A stretch of 64,000 nucleotides of DNA, from assembly GCA_951640165.1 (NCBI GenBank), contig OX621266.1, forward strand, positions 7,688,001-7,752,000, in the 5' to 3' direction. This document shows positions 7,680 to 15,590 of the stretch, one piece after another. The translations under genes and the position numbers were made by a program. The notes under the pieces were generated by a model. The model saw nothing but the letters and a program-made list of their open reading frames with translations. It did not search any database and was not told the origin of the DNA. The first letter of the stretch is position 1. The number at the start of each line of letters is the position of its first letter. The DNA is from Pseudoips prasinana (lineage: Eukaryota > Arthropoda > Insecta > Lepidoptera > Nolidae).

Positions 7680-9782
7680 ATGCCCAAACAACCGCGGGAT
7701 GCCCTCGGGCATTTCATTACAAAAGGCCCTTCTCAGGGCCAACCCAAAGGCCCTTCTCAGGGCCAACCCAAAGGCCCTTCTCAGGGCCAACCAAAAGGCC
7801 CTTCTCAGGGCCAACGCGACGCGTCGGCGTCGAACGAAGGCAGAGCCTTCTACGGAGGGAGGGCGGACGATTTGTCGGACTCCGACAACGAGTCCGTTGT
7901 GTCGGGTGCTAGCTCAATGGTGATTGATGCTCGATCACGATCGGGATCGAGGAAGCGGAGCTTTCTCAAAGTCGTGTCCGATGGCTCCTCCGGCTCGGGT
8001 TCGGCGAAGGAGCCAAAGAAGAAGACAAAGGCCAAAAAGGCGACAACAGCGGCAGACACCCACGACGTGGGTTTAGCCGACGCCCAGCGCGAGCTGGACC
8101 TGGCACGGCGGGAGCAGCTCCAGCAAGAGCTGGAGGAGCGGGTTGCGGCCAGGGAGGAACGGGCGCGCGTCGCTCGTGCCAAGGCCGACTACGGTGCGGC
8201 CCGCGTCCTGTACGCGAACCACTCCCTGGCCGAACTGGAGAAGATGGCCTTGGAGGACGAAGAGGCGATCGTGGAGGTCGCCGCCAAGTCCTCGCATCTG
8301 AAGGGGACTTTCCAGAAGTCCCTCAGATGCCAGGCCGCCAGCATGCGTGGCATCGTCGCGGAGCTGGTGGACCGCAAGGCCAGCGATGAAACGCGGCAAC
8401 TGCAGGCGAAGGTAGATCGCCTGCAGTCGGAGGTCAGCCAGCTGCATCTGAAGCTGGCTGAAGCCACGGCCCGGCCATCCCAAGCCGAGCCTAGACCTGC
8501 GGCAGAGGGCCTTGCCTCCTCCCCCGGCCTTGAAGATGTCCTCCGCAAAGTTATGGCGGATGAGAGGGCATTCGTTCGGTCCTGCATAGCGGGAATTGAG
8601 GACCGGCTCTTGCCGGCAAAGATCCTCCGACCGCCGCTTGCGGCGGACAAGAGGCGAGTGGAGCCGGTGGCAACCTCCCAGACGGAGGACGCCCAACTCC
8701 CGTCCACCACCCCGACCAACCAGCAGGGCTGGACGAGGGTGGTCGGTAAGGGGAAGGGCAAGGGCAAAAAGACGGCAGCGGTCGTCCCTGCCGTCCCCGC
8801 CACCACCACTCCCAGCCAGTCGAAGCCGACTGGCAAGGGTAAAGGGAGGGGAAAAACCACCCCCCCAGCCGCCTCCGCCACCACCCCTGCCGGTCAGTCG
8901 CAGTCGGCCGACAAGGGAAAGGGACAGGGCAAGAGTTCCGCCCCAGCCGGTGTCAGGAGGAACTTAGTTCCTCCCAAGACCGCGGCCGTCGTGGTGACAC
9001 TCACCGCGGAAGCCGCGGAGCGGGGAGTGACGTATGCGTCCATGTTGGTGCGGGCGCGTGCCAGTGCCGATCCCACCAAATTGGGGATCGGCAAAGTGTC
9101 ATGCCGCAAGACACAGGCTGGGGCTCGTATCTTCGAGTTCCCGGGGGCGGAGGGCGGAAAAAATGCGGACCTCTTCGCAGAAAAGCTGCAAGAGGTCATT
9201 GCGGACGACGCGAAGGTGGCCAGGCCGGTGAAGTCGGCGGCCTTCGAGGTGGCGGATCTGGACGACTCCGTCACCAAGGAGGAGGTGGTGGCAGCAGTCG
9301 CAGCCATTGGGGGCTGCACAGTCGCAGCGGTGCAGGGCGGGGGCATCAGACCCGGGCGCGGCGGCATGGGCACCATTCGCCTGGAGTGCCCAGTGGCCGC
9401 AGCCAGAGCCGTCCTCGAGAAGGGACGGCTCGCCGTCGGCTTCAGCTCAGCTGCGGTCCGGGCACTTGAGGCCCAGCCGCTGAGGTGCTACAAGTGCTTC
9501 GGCATTGGCCACACCCGGGCCCTCTGTCCGTCCACTGTCGACAGGACGGACAGTTGTTACCGCTGCGGCAAGGAGGGCCACAAATCCGCCTCCTGCATGG
9601 CCGCCGCGCCGCACTGCGCAGTTTGTGCCGCCAGTGGCCGCCCTGCGGGCCATATAATGAAGGGGAGGAACTGCAGTCCTCCCCTTAAGAAGGGGAAAGT
9701 ACAGGCGCCGACCCGGCCTGTCGTTGCCACCGCCGTCCCAGTGGCTGGGACCTCAGCGGCTGTGGAGGAGGGGGTGCGATGA
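7680..9782 (+). CDS. ORF1 (gag-like, RNA-binding) of element C
   Basis: I chose the ATG at 7680 (MPKQPRDALGH); the frame opens earlier only through non-ATG codons. The protein is about 700 residues. It has four tandem GPSQGQPK-type repeats near the N-terminus, an acidic/serine region, a Lys-rich segment and a long charged helical region (about 130-280) likely to form a coiled coil. A basic Gly/Lys linker (KGKGKGK) follows, then C-terminal CCHC knuckles (CYKCFGIGHTRALC, CYRCGKEGHKSASC) and a third Cys/His cluster. The family role is to bind element RNA and take it to telomeres. Copies D and E have six Gs near the end where C has five (9770-9774). The lost base makes ORF1 stop at TGA (9780-9782), short of the UAAUG overlap. 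Confidence 0.85.
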   Translation: MPKQPRDALGHFITKGPSQGQPKGPSQGQPKGPSQGQPKGPSQGQRDASASNEGRAFYGGRADDLSDSDNESVVSGASSMVIDARSRSGSRKRSFLKVVSDGSSGSGSAKEPKKKTKAKKATTAADTHDVGLADAQRELDLARREQLQQELEERVAAREERARVARAKADYGAARVLYANHSLAELEKMALEDEEAIVEVAAKSSHLKGTFQKSLRCQAASMRGIVAELVDRKASDETRQLQAKVDRLQSEVSQLHLKLAEATARPSQAEPRPAAEGLASSPGLEDVLRKVMADERAFVRSCIAGIEDRLLPAKILRPPLAADKRRVEPVATSQTEDAQLPSTTPTNQQGWTRVVGKGKGKGKKTAAVVPAVPATTTPSQSKPTGKGKGRGKTTPPAASATTPAGQSQSADKGKGQGKSSAPAGVRRNLVPPKTAAVVVTLTAEAAERGVTYASMLVRARASADPTKLGIGKVSCRKTQAGARIFEFPGAEGGKNADLFAEKLQEVIADDAKVARPVKSAAFEVADLDDSVTKEEVVAAVAAIGGCTVAAVQGGGIRPGRGGMGTIRLECPVAAARAVLEKGRLAVGFSSAAVRALEAQPLRCYKCFGIGHTRALCPSTVDRTDSCYRCGKEGHKSASCMAAAPHCAVCAASGRPAGHIMKGRNCSPPLKKGKVQAPTRPVVATAVPVAGTSAAVEEGVR
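7722..7815 (+). repeat. Four 24-bp tandem repeats, each a hairpin, in ORF1 of C
   Basis: The palindrome GGCCCT-TCTC-AGGGCC occurs at 7725, 7749, 7773 and 7797. Each unit encodes one GPSQGQPK repeat. The same four units occur in D (from 13530) and E (from 19330). Confidence 0.85.
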
Positions 9783-9789
9783 CCGACTA

Positions 9790-12700
9790 ATGGGTAGGGT
9801 CAAACATCGCATCCTCCAGGCGAACATCAACCACTGCAGAGCGGCACAGGATCTGCTGATGCAGACTGTGGCCGAGTGGTTGGTGGACGTGGCGGTGGTC
9901 GCCGAGCCGTACTCGATACCTGGCCGTTGGCTGGGTGATCGAGACGGCTTGGTGGCGTTGGTGTCGCGGCCTGCCACGGACTCCCCTCCCCTCTCGCTTT
10001 TAGAGAGTGGTCCGGGATACGTGGCCGCCGCGTGGGGAGAAATAGCCCTGGTCGGGGTCTATTTCTCCCCAAACCGCCCTCTAAGGGACTTCGAGAACTT
10101 TCTCGAGGTCCTTACGGCAGTCGTCGGGAGGGCGGCACCACGTCAGGTCGTCGTGTTGGGCGACCTGAACGCCAAGGCGGTGGCCTGGGGCAACCCGGCG
10201 GCGTCCTGTAACGTCCGGGGGCGCGCCGTCGAATTTTGGGCGGCTTCGTGCGGCGTGTCCCTCCTGAACAGGGGGGATGTTCACACGTGTGTGCGGCAAC
10301 AGGGAGGGTCAGTGGTGGACGTGTCGTTCGCCACCCCTGTGCTAGCCACACGCGTCGTGAACTGGCGGGTGGAGATGGTGGAGACCCTGTCGGACCACCG
10401 ATATGTGCGGTTCGACATCTCCACCCAGAGCCCGCGGGGGATGGCCCGCTCGGGCCAATCACCCTTCCCGCGGTGGGCTCTCACCCGCCTGGACCGGGAG
10501 TCAGCCCAGGAGGCGGCGTTCCTCGAGGACTGGCTCTCGCCCCCTGTGGAGGGCACGGACGTGGACGCCGCAGCGGTTCGGCTGCGGGGGTCCCTGACCG
10601 AGGTATGCAACTCCAGCATGCCTCGGTCTCGCCGTCCGCCTTCCCGTCGCGCCGTTTATTGGTGGACGGTGGAGCTGGCGGGGCTCCGGGCCGCGTGCGT
10701 GGAGGCCCGGAGGGCCTACACGCGGAGTCGGCGGCGCACCAGCCGATGTCAGGCTGAGGAGGACCGCCTCTACGCCTCTTACCTAGAGGCAAAGACGGTC
10801 CTCAAGTCGGAAATGTGCGCCGCCGAGGACTCGGCAAAGGCCGAGATGCTGGAGGGCCTCGACAGGGATCCGTTTGGGAGGCCGTATAAGCAGGCGCGGA
10901 GCCAGCTGCGCCCTTACGGTCCCCCATTAGCGGAGACCCTAGAGCCGGCGTTGCTGGATGGGGTGGTTCGGTCACTGTTTTCGCGCAGGACCGACTTCAC
11001 CCCACCAACGATGAACCCCCCGCTGGGGGGGGTGGTAGCTTCGCCGGAGGAGGAGGTGCCTCCAGTGTCGGCGGAGGAATTTCGCGCGGGGGTTCTGTCC
11101 CTCCGCGCGAAGAAGACGGCCCCTGGACCAGATGGCGTCCCCGCACGGGTGGTGGCCATCGCAGCGTCCTTCATGGAGCAGAGGTTTCGGGACCTCTTCA
11201 GCGCGTGCCTGACGGCTGGGAGGTTCCCGAAGATCTGGAAGGAGGGGCAGCTTTGCCTGCTCCGGAAGGAGGGACGCCCGGTGGACTCCCCCTCGGCATA
11301 CCGGCCCATCGTTCTGCTCGATGAGGTCGGTAAATTGTTCGAGGGGATCATCGCCACCCGGCTTAATAGCCAGTTGCGGGAGGTAGGGCCAGACCTGTCG
11401 GACGCCCAGTTCGGGTTTCGACAGGGGCGTTCGTTGGTCGACGCGGTGGCCCTACTCAGGGGCCAAGTGCAGGAGGCGGTTGGAGCTGGGGACGGAGTGT
11501 TGGCGGTGTCGTTCGACATCGCCAACGCCTTCAACTCCGTGCCCCACTCGACCATATTGGAGGCACTCCGGTACCACGGAGTGCCCCAATATCTGCGGGT
11601 GATCCTGGCCAACTACCTGGAGGACCGGGAGGTCCTCCTGGCGGACAGGACGGCCAGGATCAGGCGCTACGGCGCGGAGTCCGGTGTTCCACAGGGTTCG
11701 GTGCTGGGGCCCCTCTTGTGGAACATCGGATTCGATTGGCTGCTGCGCGGCACCCTCCTCCAGGGCACGAGTGTCATCTGCTACGCGGATGACACTCTCC
11801 TCGTTGCCCGGGGGAGGGACTTTCGGGAGGCGGCCTGTCTGGCCTCAGCTGGCGGATCCTTAGTGGCAGGTAGGATCCGCCAGCTTGGTTTGAGGGTAGC
11901 GCTGAACAAGACCGAGGCCGTGTTCTTTCACGGGCCTCGGCAGCGCTGCCCTCCAGACGCCCACATCGTGGTGGAGGGCGTCCGGATAGGGGTCGGGGCC
12001 CAGATGAAGTATCTGGGCCTCGTGCTGGACAGCAGGTGGCGCTTCGGCCCGCACTTTAGCGGACTGTCGACGCGCCTGCTGAAAGCCGCGGACGCCCTCT
12101 CATGGCTCCTCCCAAACCTGGGCGGGCCCAAGGAGCGATGCCGGCGCCTCTATGCCGGCATCCTAAAGAGTATGGCCCTATACGGGGCACCCATCTGGGC
12201 GGACTCCCTCCACAGGAGGGAGAATGCAACCGCCATCCGCAGGCCCCAACGGGCCATTGCACAGCGGGTGGCGCGAGCCTACCGCTCGGTGGGTTTCGCG
12301 GCGGCGTGCGCTCTGGCCGGCACCCCTCCATGGGAATTGGAGGCATGGATGCTCGCCAGAGTCTACGAGTGGACGGCGCGGCGTAGGGCGCTGGGTGAGC
12401 GCCCAGCCGCGGAAGAGCGGGAGGCCGTGCGGCGGGAGGCGAGGGATGCCATCGTTCTCCACTGGGCACGCGATCTCGCCTCCGCCACCTTTGGACGCCG
12501 GACGCTGGACGCGCTCGGTCCAGTCCTGCGGGAATGGCTCGAGCGCCCCCACGGTTTCCTCTCGTTCCGTCTAGTGCAGGTGTTGTCCGGACATGGCTGT
12601 TTCGGAACGCACCTGCACCGGATCCGGAGGGAGGAAATCCCGGCGTGTCATGAATGCGGAGCCGCGGAGGACACGGCGCAGCACACCCTCGAGGTGTGCC

Positions 12701-12960
12701 CAGCCTGGGCTGAGCTGCGCCGTGCCCTGAATACTGTCATTGGGCTGGACCTCTCACTTCCCAGTGTGGTGAACTCCATGCTGGGGAGTGAGGAGGCTTG
12801 GGCGGCGGTTGCCTCCTTTTGCGAGGACGTCATGTCGCAAAAGGAGGCGGCGGAGCGCGCGCGGGAGGATGATCCTCTCGCGCCACCGCTCCGCAGGCGA
12901 AGGAGGGGTGGGAGAAGGCGGTTGTACGACCGTCGCCTCCCACCCTCAGGTGGTGATTAG
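9790..12960 (+). CDS. ORF2 (APE endonuclease + reverse transcriptase) of element C, intact
   Basis: The ATG at 9790 (MGRVKHRILQAN) lies 7 bases past the frameshifted ORF1 stop. The 1,056-residue protein has an N-terminal APE-type endonuclease (HRILQAN start; GDLNAKAVAWGN; SDHRYVRFD with the catalytic Asp-His), then a basic linker. The RT follows (RPIVLLDEVGKLFE, FGFRQGRS, SFDIANAFNS, GVPQGSVLGPLLWN, CYADDTLLVARG, KYLGLVLD). At the C-terminus are CHEC-X8-H-X4-C and a very basic tail (RRRRGGRRRL). All catalytic residues I can judge are present and no stop interrupts it. It would nick the CCTAA strand of telomeric repeats and copy the element there. Confidence 0.92.
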   Translation: MGRVKHRILQANINHCRAAQDLLMQTVAEWLVDVAVVAEPYSIPGRWLGDRDGLVALVSRPATDSPPLSLLESGPGYVAAAWGEIALVGVYFSPNRPLRDFENFLEVLTAVVGRAAPRQVVVLGDLNAKAVAWGNPAASCNVRGRAVEFWAASCGVSLLNRGDVHTCVRQQGGSVVDVSFATPVLATRVVNWRVEMVETLSDHRYVRFDISTQSPRGMARSGQSPFPRWALTRLDRESAQEAAFLEDWLSPPVEGTDVDAAAVRLRGSLTEVCNSSMPRSRRPPSRRAVYWWTVELAGLRAACVEARRAYTRSRRRTSRCQAEEDRLYASYLEAKTVLKSEMCAAEDSAKAEMLEGLDRDPFGRPYKQARSQLRPYGPPLAETLEPALLDGVVRSLFSRRTDFTPPTMNPPLGGVVASPEEEVPPVSAEEFRAGVLSLRAKKTAPGPDGVPARVVAIAASFMEQRFRDLFSACLTAGRFPKIWKEGQLCLLRKEGRPVDSPSAYRPIVLLDEVGKLFEGIIATRLNSQLREVGPDLSDAQFGFRQGRSLVDAVALLRGQVQEAVGAGDGVLAVSFDIANAFNSVPHSTILEALRYHGVPQYLRVILANYLEDREVLLADRTARIRRYGAESGVPQGSVLGPLLWNIGFDWLLRGTLLQGTSVICYADDTLLVARGRDFREAACLASAGGSLVAGRIRQLGLRVALNKTEAVFFHGPRQRCPPDAHIVVEGVRIGVGAQMKYLGLVLDSRWRFGPHFSGLSTRLLKAADALSWLLPNLGGPKERCRRLYAGILKSMALYGAPIWADSLHRRENATAIRRPQRAIAQRVARAYRSVGFAAACALAGTPPWELEAWMLARVYEWTARRRALGERPAAEEREAVRREARDAIVLHWARDLASATFGRRTLDALGPVLREWLERPHGFLSFRLVQVLSGHGCFGTHLHRIRREEIPACHECGAAEDTAQHTLEVCPAWAELRRALNTVIGLDLSLPSVVNSMLGSEEAWAAVASFCEDVMSQKEAAERAREDDPLAPPLRRRRRGGRRRLYDRRLPPSGGD

Positions 12961-13010
12961 CGGGCGACAGGCGCGGGGGCGCCTTCGCTCGCATTGCACT
13001 AATCACCACC
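12949..13010 (+). promoter_or_regulatory. Hairpin spanning the ORF2 stop codon (element C)
   Basis: The arms are 12949-12960 (ending in the stop TAG) and 12999-13010, 12 bp perfect, with the same inner stems as in B. Confidence 0.6.
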
Positions 13011-13226
13011 CTAGTCGGGCGGGAACGGCCCAGCACTCACGGTCGTTCCCGGGCCCCTCCACTTAGGGAGGGGCGTGCGGGCCCCGCTGTAAAGGCGGGC
13101 GGTCGTCGGTGGGGGACTGGACGTAAAGGCTGTGCCGGTTTCCCAGTCCTCCTCCAAATAGACGATGCGGGAGTGCCGCTGGGTTATTTTAGTGGGTATG
13201 CCGGAGTAGCCGGAGAGTCCCACATA

Positions 13227-13252
13227 ACCCGTCCATCCCCCAATGGGCGGGT
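13227..13252 (+). promoter_or_regulatory. 3'-terminal hairpin (element C)
   Basis: The arms are 13227-13236 and 13243-13252, 10 bp with one G-U. It lies 30 bases before the poly(A). Confidence 0.55.
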
Positions 13253-13281
13253 ATGCGTAACGCATTTTTTCCCAGCGCAAA

Positions 13282-13313
<32 letters not shown>

Positions 13314-13315
<2 letters not shown>

Positions 13316-13329
13316 TTAGGTTAGGTTAG
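13314..13329 (+). repeat. 16-bp telomeric tract between elements C and D
   Basis: This is the same GGTTAGG-type 16-mer, followed by CCGGGG, as at the B/C joint. Confidence 0.9.
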
Positions 13330-13331
13330 CC

Positions 13332-13438
13332 GGGGAACCACCCCACAGTGCTTGCGTCCACGTCGCGTTCCCCGGAAACGTCCCAGTCCTGACCACCGTA
13401 ACGGAGTGGCAGGCTGGGTACGGCCAAAGTGCACTGTG
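13332..13438 (+). ncRNA. Candidate HDV-like ribozyme (element D)
   Basis: The sequence is identical to 7527-7633 with all paired elements kept. Predicted cleavage is before G13332 and the candidate catalytic C is at 13424. Confidence 0.8.
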
Positions 13439-13484
13439 CATCGTAACTATCTTATTGCCTTGTGAGTTACGAATACTGCTGAGA

Positions 13485-15590
13485 ATGCCCAAACAACCGC
13501 GGGATGCCCTCGGGCATTTCATTACAAAAGGCCCTTCTCAGGGCCAACCCAAAGGCCCTTCTCAGGGCCAACCCAAAGGCCCTTCTCAGGGCCAACCAAA
13601 AGGCCCTTCTCAGGGCCAACGCGACGCGTCGGCGTCGAACGAAGGCAGAGCCTTCTACGGAGGGAGGGCGGACGATTTGTCGGACTCCGACAACGAGTCC
13701 GTTGTGTCGGGTGCTAGCTCAATGGTGATTGATGCTCGATCACGATCGGGATCGAGGAAGCGGAGCTTTCTCAAAGTCGTGTCCGATGGCTCCTCCGGCT
13801 CGGGTTCGGCGAAGGAGCCAAAGAAGAAGACAAAGGCCAAAAAGGCGACAACAGCGGCAGACACCCACGATGTGGGTTTAGCCGACGCCCAGCGCGAGCT
13901 GGACCTGGCACGGCGGGAGCAGCTCCAGCAAGAGCTGGAGGAGCGGGTTGCGGCCAGGGAGGAACGGGCGCGCGTCGCTCGTGCCAAGGCCGACTACGGT
14001 GCGGCCCGCGTCCTGTACGCGAACCACTCCCTGGCCGAACTGGAGAAGATGGCCTTGGAGGACGAAGAGGCGATCGTGGAGGTCGCCGCCAAGTCCTCGC
14101 ATCTGAAGGGGACTTTCCAGAAGTCCCTCAGATGCCGGGCCGCCAGCATGCGTGGCATCGTCGCGGAGCTGGTGGACCGCAAGGCCAGCGATGAAACGCG
14201 GCAACTGCAGGCGAAGGTAGATCGCCTGCAGTCGGAGGTCAGCCAGCTGCATCTGAAGCTGGCTGAAGCCACGGCCCGGCCATCCCAAGCCGAGCCTAGA
14301 CCTGCGGCAGAGGGCCTTGCCTCCTCCCCCGGCCTTGAAGATGTCCTCCGCAAAGTTATGGCGGATGAGAGGGCATTCGTTCGGTCCTGCATAGCGGGAA
14401 TTGAGGACCGGCTCTTGCCGGCAAAGATCCTCCGACCGCCGCTTGCGGCGGACAAGAGGCGAGTGGAGCCGGTGGCAACCTCCCAGACGGAGGACGCCCA
14501 ACTCCCGTCCACCACCCCGACCAACAAGCAGGGCTGGACGAAGGTGGTCGGTAAGGGTAAGGGCAAAGGCAAAAAGACGGCAGCTGTCGTCCCTGCCGTC
14601 CCTGCCACCACCACTCCCAGCCAGTCGAGGCCGACTGGCAAGGGTAAAGGGAGGGGGAAAACCACCCCCCCTGCCGCCTCCGCCACCACCCCTGCCGGTC
14701 AGTCACAGACGACTGGCAAGGGAAAGGGGAAGGGTTCGACCCCAGCCGGTGTCAGGAGGAACTTGGTTCCTCCCAAGACCGCAGCCGTCGTGATGACGCT
14801 CACCACAAAGGCTGCGGAGCGGGGCGAGACGTACGCGTCCGTGATGTTGCGGGCGCGTGCCAATGCCGATCCTACCAAATTGGGGATCGGTAAAGTCTCG
14901 TGCCGCCGGACGCAGGCTGGGGCTCGAATTTTCGAGTTCCCGGGTGCGGAGGGCGCAAAACACGCGGACCTCTTCGCAGCGAAGCTGCGGGAGGTCATCG
15001 CGGACGTGGCGTAGGTGGCCAGGCCGGTGAAGTCGGCGGCCATCGAGGTGACGGACCTGGATGACTCCGTCACCAAGGAGGAGGTGGTGGCAGCAATCGC
15101 AGCCATAGGGGGCTGCGAAGTCGCAGCGGTACAAGGCGGGGGCATCAGGCCCGGGCGCGGCGGCATGGGCACCATTCGCCTAGAGTGCCCAGTCGCCGCT
15201 GCCAAAGCCGTCCTCGAAAAGGGACGGCTCGCCGTTGGCTTCAGCTCGGGTGCAGTCCGGGCCCTTGAAGACCAGCCGTTAAGGTGTTATAAGTGCTTCG
15301 GCATCGGACACACCCGAGCTCTCTGTCCGTCCACAATAGACAGGACGGACAGCTGCTACCGCTGCGGCAAGGAGGGGCACAAAGCCGCCTCCTGCAATGC
15401 CGCCACGTCGCACTGCACGGTCTGTGCCGCCAGTGGCCGCCCTGCGGGCCACATAATGAAGGGGAGGAACTGCAGTCCTCCCCTTAAGAAGGGGAAAGTA
15501 CAGGCGCTGACCCGGCCTGTCGTTGCCACCGCCGTCCCAGTGGCTGGGACCTCAGCGGCTGTGGAGGAGGGGGGTGCGATGACCGACTAA
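13485..15590 (+). pseudogene. ORF1 of element D, with in-frame TAG at 15012-15014
   Basis: The ATG at 13485 gives a 509-residue product that stops at TAG (15012-15014), where copy C has AAG (Lys). The same frame then continues to TAA at 15588-15590 and holds all the CCHC knuckles, so a product ending at the TAG lacks its zinc-binding part. Without that TAG the frame would end exactly in UAAUG, overlapping the ORF2 start. Readthrough or a trans supply of ORF1 from other copies is conceivable; simple decay is more likely. E has the same codon because this stretch belongs to the duplicated unit. Confidence 0.8.
13530..13620 (+). repeat. Four 24-bp hairpin repeats in ORF1 of D
   Basis: The palindrome GGCCCT-TCTC-AGGGCC starts at 13530, 13554, 13578 and 13602. 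Confidence 0.85.

Larger units (their letters stand above)
7525..13313 (+). mobile_element. TRAS-like element C, full length
   Basis: This complete R1-clade non-LTR retrotransposon is about 5.8 kb: a 155-base 5' UTR with a ribozyme fold, ORF1, ORF2, a structured 3' UTR and a 31-base poly(A) (13283-13313). It is flanked on both sides by 16 bp of TTAGG repeat. From about position 11022 to the poly(A) it matches element D base for base as far as I could read. Its only visible defect is one G missing near the end of ORF1. Confidence 0.9.
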
